64,000 bases of DNA from Rhizodiscina lignyota (lineage: Eukaryota > Ascomycota > Dothideomycetes > Aulographales > Rhizodiscinaceae), in contig ML978133.1 in assembly GCA_010015805.1 (NCBI GenBank), forward strand, positions 248,001-312,000, given 5' to 3'. A model generated the notes under the pieces. That model saw only the letters and a list, made by a program, of their open reading frames with translations. It had not been told where the DNA came from and searched no databases. This document shows, piece by piece, positions 43,553 through 54,703 of the stretch (its first letter is position 1; every line of letters starts with the position of its first letter). The position numbers and the translations under genes are program-made.

Positions 43553-44673
43553 CTATCTAGGCAGCAATTTGTGATTCTGCTTCCCCCACTTCATCTGATT
43601 ATCCACCTGATCAAACTTCTGTGAATTTGCCGCCTTTGCATAGACCCATTCCCTCGCCCGGCGAGCCACCGCCTCGCTCCTCTGTGCCTTCTTCTCAGCC
43701 AAGACGAGCGCCTGCCGCTGTTGCACCGAAACGCCTAGTATGCTCATCTCTTCACGGCGCGCCAGTTGTCGGCCCGACGGCAGCTGCGGTCCGACGTCCA
43801 GTGGCAACGATTCTGCATCCTCGGAACCCGAGGGCAAAGCTTTCATCGTCGATTCCGCGAGACTCCGTCTCCTGGACGCTTTCTTAGGCGCGGGAGCAGC
43901 ATGTCTCGAGCCGATCACCCTACCAGAGGCGAAGCGGATCTCCGTCGCCGACAGGTTAGTCAGGCGTTCCTGCTCCAGCGCGGCGGCGCCGTCCCCGTCG
44001 ACAGATGGCGGGGTCTCCCAGAAGTCGAGCAGTTCCGGTTCCCTGTCCAAGTTCAAGAGACAGTGTCCCTTGTCTCTCATGTGGCTCTGTATGCTCAGGG
44101 TCGAGGGCTTCGTGGCGCCGCAGTAAAGGCATTCGTGCCACGCCCGGACCTCCGTGGCCAGGTAACCCACGAAGCTCTGCATGTCTATCACCATCTCCGG
44201 GTCTGGGATGAACATCCCATGAGCTGTACGCATGTGCTCGAGGTTCGTTGCAAAGCCAGCGTCGTCGCTTGCGAAGCCCCGGCTGCAGAACAGACATTGG
44301 AAGGGCGATGCGCTTTCCTCGCACTCGTTGTCCGAGGCCTCCTCGTCGCTGCTGCTACTGCTGCTTCTGCTGCTGGTAGATGCCTTGCTGATGTCAACCT
44401 TTTTCTTGATCTGTGTGTCGAACGCATCGAGGGGGATCGGCGGTAATGATGCAATGCGCCGCTTGATGTTGTATACGCTGTTCTGATGTCAATTCTCATG
44501 ATCTAGACCATAGTTGTGTCGGTTTCGACGTACTGCCATGGCTCTTTCATGTGTATGCGCTGCTCCTGCCCATTTTGGAAAGAAATGTGGCACGTAGTGC
44601 ACAAGTAGGTTGTTGATGGGAGTGGGAACGGCGATTGCTCAGCATCCAGGTTGGAGGACGTAGCGCTTAGCAT
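43553..44673 (-). CDS. Cytoplasmic 60S subunit biogenesis factor Rei1/Reh1-like zinc finger protein
   Basis: Predicted 354 aa from exons 44673-44534 and 44477-43553. Rei1-type proteins act on late pre-60S particles in the cytoplasm, releasing export factors. The first finger (YLCTTCHISFQNGQEQRIHM) is followed by EPWHVYNIKRRIASLPPI across the intron, a family hallmark. Two more C2H2 fingers follow: CLFCSRGF...HMRTAH and CLYCGATKPSTLSIQSHM...H. The C-terminal part includes LLNLDREPELLDFW, FASGRVIGSRH and the ending MKWGKQNHKLLPR. It converges with the CobW gene with 80 bp between stops. Confidence 0.92.
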
Positions 44674-45177
44674 TGCTTCAGTGATAACTAAGGAAAAGAA
44701 GGATCAATTAAGATGTTCGCGACCACAGCGGTGAATTGATTGCTCGTTCCTATTGTCAATCACGATTGAAAAGAGTTGATTGAAGGAAGAAAGCTCACTG
44801 CGGGCGGTGTGATATATACACACGGCAAAGGCCGCTAAGGCTTAGCGAACACCCTCCGGTACTTACATACTCTAAAGACATTGTGTTACGCGCGGATGGG
44901 CAATTCCGAGTACATCGTAGACACAGCCGACTGAATTGAGTCATAATTAGTGGTTGGAGGACTTGCGAGGCTAACTGCAGGCAGAGTTGGATATCAAACT
45001 TATGTCTCAGAATGATTCATTCGCACTACTGCACAGCCATGGGATGGGACCCACAAACTTCCACATTAGGAATGGCGTTGCTCCACGCCGCGATAAATAT
45101 GGGGTTCTAAACTGGGTTCCGCTTCCGACAGACGCTCTTTGCGGAGAATATATTAATTAATTACTTCGAAAGAATAG
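44674..45177. other. Intergenic region, promoter of the Rei1 gene
   Basis: About 500 bp without a supported gene; it also holds the 3' end of the transketolase gene. Confidence 0.35.
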
Positions 45178-47492
45178 TTACAGCTCTACAAATTCCCTCC
45201 GCAAGATTTCGTCGGCTTTGATCATGTCCAGATACTTGCCCACCTTCTCAGTCATGACTTCCCTTTCGTACCCGAAGAGCTTGTATACCAATTTTCCAGG
45301 GAGGCTGTGTCCGAAGCTCTTCATGCTAATACTCGCATCTGCGTAGCGCTCCCAGCCATTCGACACATAAGGCTCAATGACTACTGCAGGTACACCCTTG
45401 TGCCGTTGCAAGACTTGCCGCTTGTAGTCAACAGGCTGCGCTTCAAACAATCGTTGGCAGGGGAAGCTAACGACTCGTGCTCGAACTCCTCTTGTCTTAT
45501 TCAGATCCTCTGCAACTTCAAGTGCAAACGACAATTCTGCACCTACGCCGATGATAGTAATATCTGCGGGTTCAGAGCCCGGGGCTTCTTCTAAGACGTA
45601 TGCGCCACGCCTAACACTCTCGCGCTTGGTTTGCGTAAGTTGAGGAAGCGCGTGTCTCGATGTCGAAATGATAGTCGGAGTATTCTTCGATTCAATAGCC
45701 ATGACCCAAGCGCCAGCAGTCTCCTCGCTGTCGCCCGGTCGGATGTAGAAGAGATTAGGCATGGCTCGATATAGCGCAGCCAGCTCGATGGGCTGGTGCG
45801 TGGGTCCATCCTCTCCCATACCAATCGAGTCATGCGTTGCGGCATGTATTACTTGTAGCCTCTGGAGAGCTCCCATTCTGACAGCAGGTGCAGCGTAGAG
45901 GTAGAACATGAAGAATGAGCTGGTGACCGGAATGATTGTGTTAGGGGAGAAAGCCGCAAGTCCGTTCGATATGGCTGCCATGGCGTGCTCGCGTACGCCA
46001 TAGTGAACATATCGGCCTTGATATGTCCCGTCCAGACCACACGTGGTCCTAAGGTCCGGATGCTGGAATGCAATTTTGTCTGGATATGCCATATGCACGG
46101 ATGGCGACAAGTCTGCCGTACCAACCATAAAACTCTTCACCTTTGCTGCCACCGGTTTGAAAACAAGCCCCGAGGCTGCTCGGGACGCTGTGGGTTTGCT
46201 TGGAAAACTTTCTGGAATGAGCTTCTGCCAATCCTTGGGCAGCTCTCCTCTCATTCGGCTTTTAAACTCTTCGGCTAGCTCCGGATGCGTTTGTGTGTAT
46301 TCCTCAAGAAGCTTGTTCCAGCTCTTGACGTGTTCTTCTCCACGCGATGGGCATTCTGCGAAGAAGTTGCGCACAGCATCGCTGATGATGAAGTGCTTAT
46401 CAGGATCCAAGCCATACAATCGCTTCATATTTGCGACATCTTCCACACCAAATGGCGCACCGTGTGCAACACCTTGGCCAGCGACCTTGCTTCCGAGACC
46501 AATGATGGTCCTGATGTTGATGAAAGTTGGCTTGTCCTTTGAGCGGCGTGCGCGTTCTAAAGCGTCTACTATGCCACGGATATCGAAGCAACCATCTTCA
46601 ACATCGATAACATCCCAACCACAAGCTCGCATCTTCATGTTGACGTCTTCAGAAAATGTGATGTCCGTTGTGCCATCACAGGTCACCCCGTTGTTGTCGA
46701 ACATAACTGTAAGATTGTTGAGTTTCCAATGTCCCGCCAGTGAAATTGCTTCTAATGCTACTCCTTCTTGCAGACAAGCATCCCCTATCATACACCATGT
46801 ATGGTTCGAAACGACATCGAATCCGGGGCGATTGAAGGTGGCACCGAGGTGCTTCGTAGCGGCAGCCAGGCCAACGGCGTTTGCAATACCTTGACCAAGT
46901 GGGCCCGTAGTAACTTCAATTCCCTCGTGCTCTATCTCTGGATGGCCAGGACAAGGGCTGTCAACCCGATCGGAATGGTATGACTGCAGGTCCTCCAGCG
47001 ACATTGCTTTGTAGCCTGTCAGATGGAGAAATGTATACTGGAAGAGACATGCATGGCCTACACGACGATATCAGCCGCCCAATCTCACATTACAGGCGTG
47101 GTGATAACAGACCATTCGAAAGGACAAATCGATCCCGATTAAAGTAGTCTGGAGTGTGCGGAGCATATTTCATTGCATACTTCCACAGTGCAACACCAAT
47201 CGCTGCCATTCCAATGGCACCTCTTTGGAAACAAGTCAGCCTTCACAACTTTCAACGATTGTAGAGGAAATTTGCAAACTAACCCTGGATGGCCCATATT
47301 AAACTGCTGGCAGAGGTCCGCAATTAAAATCCTGAACGTCTCCAAAACGTGTTCCTCCTCTTTCGTCAACGAGTTTGGGGCTTTAGCCTCCAGATTGCGC
47401 TCCTGCTTGAGGCCATTGACGACAGCATCGCCATACGCCTTGTGGCCATTTGTGTCCGCAGGTGCGGTGGTTTGACTTGTCTGAATTGCCAT
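45178..47492 (-). CDS. Transketolase / dihydroxyacetone synthase-like enzyme
   Basis: Predicted 732 aa from exons 47492-47284, 47222-47113 and 47057-45178. The enzyme is thiamine diphosphate-dependent and moves two-carbon units in the non-oxidative pentose phosphate pathway. The motifs run in order: FNMGHPGGAIGMAAIG, SNGHACLFQYTFLHL, then TTGPLGQGIANAVG. The thiamine diphosphate motif follows as MIGDACLQEGVALEAISLAGH...DNNGVT, with GDA in place of the common GDG. Further on are GLDGTYQGRYVHYGVREHAM and HDSIGMGEDGPTHQPIE. The length and some changes suggest a paralogue of the dihydroxyacetone synthase type rather than the main transketolase, but I cannot settle this. The end FVEL is not a standard peroxisomal signal. 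The second intron uses a GTCTGT donor. It shares a promoter with the polyol dehydrogenase. Confidence 0.88.
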
Positions 47493-48050
47493 TGTATGTC
47501 AAAGTTATGTCTCTGCGTGAAGCCGACAAGGAAAGGAGTTTGCGAGACATCGAGCTCGTTTTGAAGGTCTCTTCGATGTCTGCCATTGACTTTCCGCATC
47601 TTCTGCATACCCTCTCGGACCGTGTCTGTGGAGGAGGTTTCTTACCGAAGTCGGTCGGCCGCGGCACTGGCATCACCACTCTCTGGGAAAGGCAGTTCGA
47701 GGCACAGTGGTCAAAGGTGGAGTTGGTGGCTAAGTTGCTGTTTTGGGATGGGTGGAAATAAACCGGCAACAACCCCTGTAACGCCTCCGCCGAGGGGTCC
47801 CCGACGACCCTTAGACATCAGTGTGTAGCAATCCGATGGACGAAAGAAGGTGTTCGGTATGGAGGTAAGCGAGCGTTCGAACTCTTCTGCTTGAAGTGAG
47901 GTGCCGGCTCTGGTTTCCTTGTGCGGAACGATGTGCTCATTATCCCAAAGTTCACTCGCCAAGTTCCATTTTCTGTACTTTTGATTTCCATTTCACAGAC
48001 CTTTCCTCTTCATTGCCTTCTCTCATTGTGTTTATATATTCTTTGAAATA
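47493..48050. promoter_or_regulatory. Shared divergent promoter, transketolase and polyol dehydrogenase genes
   Basis: The starts are 558 bp apart and divergent. A GGCTAAG element at about 47728 fits the GGCTAR site of XlnR-type regulators, and a CTCCGC (reverse SYGGRG, CreA-like) occurs near 47785. Both are short motifs and may be chance. Confidence 0.4.
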
Positions 48051-49503
48051 ATGTCCCCTTCATTACTGATAGACCAGCCGTCACAGAATGGTACGGCTCA
48101 GCCCTTGACAGCAGCGCCATATGGTGCTGGACCTCCGCTAAAGAATGGGTTCGAAATTCCGACGACCATTGAGGACGTTGCTCAAACAAATCCAGAGCTG
48201 CGAAACAATCCGTCTCTACAAGTAACAGCCGATCACCGGATCAAGATGGTTGAAGCTCCAATACACGCACCTGGGCCCGGGGAGGTACTTCTTCATATCA
48301 AAACCACAGGAATTTGCGGGTGAGCATTCTTCTGACTTATTCCGCCATCTGTGCAGCTCTGATACTAAGCATATAGGTCTGACATACATTTCTGGAAATC
48401 TGGGGCCATTGGCTCGCTCAAGGTCGAAGGCGACTGCATTCTTGGCCATGAGGCTGCAGGCGTTGTTCTGCAGTGCGGAGAGGGAGTATCAAGCCTCAAA
48501 AGAGGTGCGCTGTCAACTGAATGGCTCTAAATCTGACATGCTGATAAGTTCGCAGGCGACCGGGTCGCCGTAGAGCCTGGTGTTCCTTGCGGCCAGTGCT
48601 TCTTATGTTCGGATGGCAGATATAACCTATGCGAAGATGTCCAGTTTACAGGCGTTTATCCATACCACGGTACGCTACAAAGATATAAAGTGCATCCGGC
48701 AAAGTGGTTACACAAGTGCGTAGGATTTGCACGCTATCCCCTAGACTTGCTAATATATCGAAGGATACCGGATAATGTCAGCTTCGCAGAAGGTGCTTTG
48801 CTGGAACCGCTCTCTGTTGTATTGCACGGCATTAACCAGGCAGGCCTGAGTCTCGGTCGTGGGGCTGTCATCTGCGGAGCAGGTCCAATCGGATTGATAG
48901 CTTTGGCCGCCGCCAGAGCTTCCGGAGCACATCCTCTGGTTATCACCGACCTCGAACCTCGACGGCTCGACTTCGCGAAGAAATTTGTCCCAACCTGCAG
49001 AACATACCTTGTGAATCGCAACTTGGGCAATGAGGAAAACGCCGCCGCGATACGTCAGCTCTTTGGTAGCGATGAATACAGTGCTCCGCCAACAGTCCTC
49101 GAGTGCACTGGTGTCGAGAGCAGCATCTGCACAGCGGCATTCAGCGTCAGAAGAGGTGGGACTGTTATGGTCATAGGGGTGGGGAAGCCGGTGATACACA
49201 ATATACCATTCATGCACATATCACTTGCAGAGGTGAGTGATACTGAACTGGGTTGGAACGCCGCAAGAAAGAGCTAATGTCAATTAGATCAATCTGAAAT
49301 TCATCAATCGATATCGAGATACCTGGCCAGCAGGGATTTCTGCACTCGAGGGAGGCATTCTGGACCTAGGGCCCTTGGTTTCTCACGTATTTCCACTAGA
49401 CGGTGCCCTGGATGCTATGCAAATGTGCTCCGATCTCAGCAAAGGTAGTATAAAGGTGCAAATCGTCGACAATGTAGATGTACTTTCAGCAATCGATAGA
49501 TAG
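48051..49503 (+). CDS. L-arabinitol 4-dehydrogenase/sorbitol dehydrogenase-like zinc enzyme
   Basis: Predicted 413 aa from five exons: 48051-48319, 48377-48504, 48556-48715, 48764-49232, 49288-49503. It is a medium-chain dehydrogenase oxidising polyols with NAD. The catalytic zinc ligands are in TGICGSDIHFWKSGAIG and LGHEAAGVV, and the structural zinc site is intact with four Cys (PCGQCFLCSDGRYNLC). LEPLSVVLHGINQAGL and the cofactor motif GAGPIGLIALAAARASGA follow; ECTGVESSI and FINRYRDTWPAGI are typical of L-arabinitol and sorbitol dehydrogenases. An N-terminal extension of about 60 residues precedes the usual start. The substrate (L-arabinitol, xylitol or sorbitol) is not settled by sequence. 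It is divergent from the transketolase-like gene and followed by a sugar transporter. Confidence 0.88.
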
Positions 49504-50052
49504 TATTGATACACCCTTCTCCGAATTTTTTGAAGTTCAGGTACTATACTTCGTAGTTCGCAACAATCGAAGTCGGACGGAATGCCGCCGCACGTCGGCG
49601 GAAAAACAACCGAACCAACCTCATGCCCACTTTTCCACCACAAAAACTTTGATATGCGTTTCCATTAATTTGGTTTCGTCACAAATAATAATTCTTTCCC
49701 CAAGAAGGCAATTAAACCCACCTAAGGGTTTCAAAAGGGCAAGTCAAGCGCCGCCACTTGTCGGATAACCTATCGGAGATGCCACCGTAAATTTGCGTGA
49801 GATCTACATTGGGCAGCTCATCCGACACGAAATAGTCAATCTGGGGTACGGAGACGTGAACAATCTGGGGAAAGGGTTCGGCAAGATGAAGCCGCCAGCC
49901 TGTGGGTCCGTAGTTGGTGTCGTGATCTGAAGCATGGGATACTCTGCCAGGGCCTTGGCCACAGATATATCTCCCGGTTCTCGTCTCCAAAATCACGGTT
50001 CCAAAATCTCTCATCACTGTTTCTTTCTTCAGCTGCATTCTCAATTCGCATC
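49504..50052. promoter_or_regulatory. Upstream region of the sugar transporter
   Basis: About 550 bp between the dehydrogenase stop and the transporter start, with no coding evidence. It contains the perfect inverted repeat listed separately at 49585-49601. Confidence 0.4.
49585..49601. promoter_or_regulatory. 17-bp everted CGG repeat, candidate Zn2Cys6 binding site
   Basis: CCGCCG, five bases (CACGT), then CGGCGG form a perfect inverted repeat. Zn2Cys6 dimers bind paired CGG triplets in direct, inverted or everted order, so this fits. It lies about 450 bp before the transporter ATG and is preceded by a further CGGACGG. Confidence 0.4.
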
Positions 50053-51854
50053 ATGAAGTTCGACATCTTCGGACGTGGGTTTAGCCTACGCTTGGCCATC
50101 ACGGTGGCCTGCGAGATGGCCTTCATCCTCTTTGGTGTGTCTATAATGCGTCGCATGGTATCACAGAAGTATCTAACTGCTGTCGAAAGGCTACGACCAG
50201 GGTGTGTTCTCTGGGATTGTTGGCAATACCGACTTTCTCAACGTTATGAATCACCCCAGTCCTGGATTACTAGGTATCATCGTCAGCATCTACAATCTCG
50301 GGTGCTTCAGCGGATGTATACTTAACTTCTTCTTTGGCATTTACTTTGGTCGGCGTCTTTGCATGTGGATTGCCATGGCATGGATCATTGTATGTTCCAG
50401 TCTCGCTGTGCAAATGCTTCGCTAATAGTACCAGGTGGGTGCTGCTTTACAAGCTTCGGCGTTCTCGGTGCCACACCTGATGGTCGCTCGATTCGTGACC
50501 GGCATCGGAACAGGCATCGAGACGTCCACTGTGCCAATGTACCAGGCCGAGCTTTGCAAAGCCCATCAACGAGGCCGCCTTGTTTGTTCAGAAGCCCTCT
50601 TTGTGGGTGTCGGAATCGTCATCGCATATTGGTTTGATTACGGGTTTGTCGCTATGCGCCTGGAGAGAGCTTCTGTAATATTAATCTGTACCAGGCTGCA
50701 TTTCAACGATAATTCAATCGCATGGCGAGTGCCTATAGCTTGCCAAGTTGTGTTCTGCTTCGTAAGTACCAATGGTACGGCTTGCCGACGACAGTTGCTG
50801 ATTTTCCAGGTTGTCATCGTTCTCGTATTCGGTCTCCCAGAATCACCTCGATATTTGTACGTGAAGGGCAAAAATGAAGAGGCCCTCAAAGTCCTTTGTG
50901 ACGTGTACGACCATGATCCAAATCACCCGGATACCGTCAAGGAGCAGAATGACATCCTTGAAGCCATTGCTCTGGAGTCGCAACATACCGCTACCTGGTG
51001 GGATATCTTCAAACAGGACGAAGTTCAGACCGGAAAGCGCGTTGCCCTTGCATACGGCATGCAGTTTATGAATCAAATGGGAGGCATCAACCTGGTCGTC
51101 TACTTCGTTCCAACCGTCTTGCAAGAGAACGTGGGTCTAACGCGGAACTTATCCCTACTTCTCGGCGGTGTTATCCAGTGCATGTTCGTCATCGGTTCCT
51201 TTGTGCCGTCTCTACTCGTCGACAAGGTTGGCCGCCGGTGGCCCATGATGATTGGTTCTGCTGGTTTGGGCATCTCCATGATGCTCATATCTATCCTGCT
51301 AAGCTTCAAAGGAAGTTCCAACGAGAAATCCACGTCCGCCGCCAGCGTAGCATTCTTTTTCACATATATGCTGATATTCGGTGCGTCGGTTAACTGTATA
51401 CCCTGGGTTTACGTCCCGGAGATTCTCCCGCTCAAGGCTAGAGCCAAAGGCACTGCTGTCGGCATTTCATCGAACTGGCTTTGGGTTAGTACTCAGTCCC
51501 ATCATGTCTCCACTTACGTACCTGACAATTCCGCAGAACTTCTTCGTCGTCATGATTACTCCTGTGATCATCACAAACTTGCAGTATAAAGCTTACATAA
51601 TATTCGTCTGTACTAACTTCGCTTTCATTCCACTGATTTACTTCTGCTACCCGGAGACAATGAACCTCACCCTCGAAGAGATCGATTACTTGTACACGAA
51701 GCCTGGAGTATCCGCGCGTAAAGTTGCGGACGAGTTACGGAAAAGCCATAAACAGCATGGAGCGAGCCCCGAGGAGGCAATGATAGAGCAGGAAGAAAGT
51801 GGGAAGAGTACTCCGCCATTTGACGTTCATGAAATAAACCACGAGAAACTGTAA
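50053..51854 (+). CDS. MFS sugar transporter
   Basis: Predicted 516 aa from six exons: 50053-50134, 50190-50389, 50435-50643, 50695-50761, 50810-51484, 51537-51854. It is a twelve-segment plasma membrane carrier of the sugar porter family. Motifs run in order: GYDQGVFSGIVG after TM1, FGIYFGRRLCMW, VARFVTGIGTGIETSTVPMYQAE, IAWRVPIACQ, LPESPRYLYVKGK at the end of TM6, VDKVGRRWPMMIG, and PETMNLTLEEIDYLY after TM12. It lacks a signal peptide, as expected. Introns 3 and 4 (51 and 48 nt) are multiples of three without stops, so an unspliced form would keep the frame. Intron 3 uses a GTTTGT donor. Hexose or pentose specificity cannot be read from sequence. Confidence 0.92.
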
Positions 51855-52237
51855 AGGCGATATGCCGGTTTGGGCATAGTCGCCCTAAATTGGGACTAGT
51901 GTGGATTAGTCATCATACACGCAATCCTCTATGTCTACACAACAACTCTTGTACTTAGAACCTCCTCCTAGCAGATTGAGTTAATTTAATACCACTGCTC
52001 CTCTCTCTCCTTATTGACAGCCTATTATGAGTTGTCCCCTTCCCGGCCTGTTACGGGCCAGAAGAGGGGTGAATGCTGATATGCTGTGTCTTGCTCGTCG
52101 TACGATATTGTATGTCGGACCGACGGCGATGAAATAAGAAAGAGAATCAGAGCATTCATCACTAGTCAAAGAACATTTCTGATTTTCATTCATTCATATA
52201 TTCTGAATATCTACACTTTGCTGCTGCCGTCCATACG
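51855..52237. other. Convergent intergenic region
   Basis: About 380 bp holding the two 3' ends. No gene or terminator structure is recognised. Confidence 0.3.
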
Positions 52238-53053
52238 CTATGAAACCAAAGAGGCGATGAAATCGGACGCTGCCTGTGCATGATTTGGAACTTCATTGGA
52301 GTGCACGGTGTCGTCGTCGCCATCGGCGCAGAAAGGATCGCCGCTATCACAGTAACTCTGGATGACGCTGGCGTACGTGTTCAAAAGAGCAAGACTAGCA
52401 CCATCCGAGGAGCGAGCAAAGATTCCAGAGCTCGTTGAAGAACCAGCATCGAAAGACTGGCCAACGGTAAAGGTTGGATCACCGAAGACAGCGACACCGA
52501 CGACTAGTTCAGACCGTTAGGACCTATTTTCTACCAAATTTGACCTGAAGAAACATAACCTTACTTACTATTTGACTTATAAGTGCTGCTCAATGGAGCC
52601 GGCTTGTCGACACCTCCAGCAAGTACATCGGTCATAACATTGCCTCCCTGGCTGTAACCCAGGAGAACAATCCGACTCGAAGAACCGCAAGCGCCAACAT
52701 ATGCGGTTATCTTGTCGATAGTGTCGTTGATTCCGTCTGTGACCGACTCCGGATAGATGGAATCTGAGACCTCTTGTCAGTTTTCGGAACATCTAGAAGT
52801 ACATTGGTGGTCTCTTACCATCGCTGATGATGGCAGCTGGATAGTCAACCGCAACGGAGGTTGAGCCCGGCACGGCGTTCTTGATCAATGTCGACACTTG
52901 TGCCATCTTGCCTTCTCCTGGGTCTTCGTTGGAGCCGCGTGCACTGATGATATAGACACCAGACACGCAAGTGACTTGGCGAGGCTCCAGAGGAAGCGCA
53001 GCGACACCCGCGGCCACGGCCAAAGCGGCAAATGAGGACGAGATTCGGACCAT
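52238..53053 (-). CDS. Secreted CE5 esterase (acetylxylan esterase/cutinase family)
   Basis: Predicted 231 aa from exons 53053-52819, 52763-52569 and 52503-52238. The N-terminus is a signal peptide (hydrophobic core AALAVAAGVAALP) followed by a short propeptide ending in PR. The mature part starts VTCVSGVYIISARGSNEDPG. The nucleophile elbow is GYSQGG in RIVLLGYSQGGNVMTD. The acidic residue lies in CDSGDPFC, and the histidine is in DDDTVHSNEVPNH. CE5 enzymes remove acetyl groups from xylan or hydrolyse cutin. The sequence fits the acetylxylan-esterase side somewhat better but this is not firm. The enzyme would act outside the cell, supplying pentoses for the nearby catabolic genes. Confidence 0.88.
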
Positions 53054-54703
53054 GGTGTCGATTGCCTGTGCCTTTTGCGCTTTGAAGAGCAGGATGCAGA
53101 TTTAATCTCACGATGCTCCGACTCTATTATATACTTCGTAATCTCGTTCCCATACTAACCTTCTGGCAACAGCAAAAGCCGTCAAATGGGCGAATCAAAC
53201 TCACAAAGTTAGCCATGAAGCCCGAAGATGAGCTATGAAAGGCAGTCGGCTAGGTTTCTTCGAGTCCGTTTCTCGCTACCACTACGCAAGACGAAGATCT
53301 GCTGCACAGTTGTAGATCTTTCCGCCGAGGTATATTGCTATATGAACGAAGCTCCTACTCTATTGCGTTGTCTTTCCGGGCCACGCTTGTCGCGACATGC
53401 GAGAGAGTTCTCCACCGTATGGATTTAACACTATTTCAATGATTTGAATTAGGCAGAGGTGTCCGGAATCTCACATAAGGGCAAAGTTCTACTTGCTATT
53501 GGGAGGATAGCATAGCGAAGTGTGTTTTTGCTTGCCACGATCTGCATTTTAAGGTTATGCAAATGCTAGCTTTAAACAGGTAGGTGATCGTTCCAAATCG
53601 GCAGGTACCAAATTCGGTGCCGTTAGCTGCCGTTGTTCCAGTCGAGTGAGATCCAATAGTTCAACCTCTTCATAGCATGTGCAATAGTAGTATGTTCACA
53701 CTGCTGTAAGAGTGCATTGCTGGCTCGTGGGGTGCGCAAACTGCTCATCCTCGGGGATTTGTTGTTCTGTCTGGCGAGCGCCCGCCGCAAGCACGGGGTA
53801 GGGGCCTTCCAAATGCGGTATCCATCCATTGAATTGATCACTGATTCGTCCATTTTGCATTTGCCCTTCTGCTCGCTGCTTTCTAACAATGTGCGCAAGG
53901 CTGGGTATGTGTGTTCATTAATGTTACTGTTCGTAATACGAAAGTCTGCAGGCGATGAATCCAGAAGCACTTCCCTGGGCTTCTCTAGACGATAAACGAC
54001 TCTCTCTATCCAATGTAAGCGGTTGAATAAGTTCAAATTTATCATTATGTAGCTCGAGAGCAAATGGGATGGTGTGCGCTGATATGTATCACCACATCGA
54101 AAATATCACTACAAGATAGAGTAGTAGCCCACTTATTAAACCGTACGGTGATAATGAGAAACGATGGTTCTCCATCGAATTTAACTGCGGGCGTGATGTC
54201 TATAGAGGTGTGCCATTTCTGACTCTGTGTTGTGAGTTTCAAAGTTGGCCCAAGAAGTACTTTTCTCCTCTTCCACAAGAACGAGGGCGTTATTTTGTTT
54301 GTCACAAGGCCAGCTACACGAGCAGGTTGAGCTTTGAAAGGTATGAGAGATCTATTCTATTAACATTTGATTCATCAAATAAGTTTACTCATCTCCATGA
54401 GCATTGATCATCCATAGAATCAAAAAGGTATCGTTAAAGACGAATTTCGACATTGGTTCATCTCCAAACCAAGAGGTCGATTTGGTATCATGACCATACG
54501 CCAGTTCTATACATGTCCCTGCTCCTGCGTCTATCTCTACGTAGCCTCCCATGTGTCCCCAAGAATACAGTATCATTTCGATCAAGCTTCCTTTCCAGGA
54601 GAAGGAGGCTTCGAGTTCGCCGCAGAGTCGGATTGCGAGGAGTACGCCCTCAGCATGGTCTGGTGAGCCAGTCAGCGAAATCATGTCCTATGAATCAGGA
54701 GGT
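53054..54703. other. Gene-poor interval, about 1.65 kb
   Basis: Only weak minus-strand frames occur (see the low-confidence entry at 54189-54681). The 53.1-53.6 kb part is AT-rich and appears empty. Confidence 0.35.
54189..54681 (-). CDS. Possible small hypothetical gene, or 3' extension of the thioesterase
   Basis: A frame from the ATG at 54681 reads MISLTGSPDHAEGVLLAIRL and SWGHMGGYVEIDAGAG. Splicing GTAAAC (near 54392) to the GTGTAG acceptor near 54322 would continue it as LVLVEEEKSTSWANFETHN to a stop at about 54190, roughly 143 aa. No family is recognised. The ATG lies only about 20 nt past the thioesterase stop, so this may instead be a spliced extension of that gene (GTAAGT donor at about 54722, acceptor at about 54685) or non-coding. 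Confidence 0.2.

Noticed and set aside
45178-45190. C-terminal FVEL of the transketolase-like protein as a peroxisomal signal
   Set aside because: It does not fit the SKL-type consensus, so peroxisomal location is not claimed.
53623-54305. Minus-strand frames between the CE5 esterase and the thioesterase
   Set aside because: No motifs and no consistent splicing; treated as non-coding.
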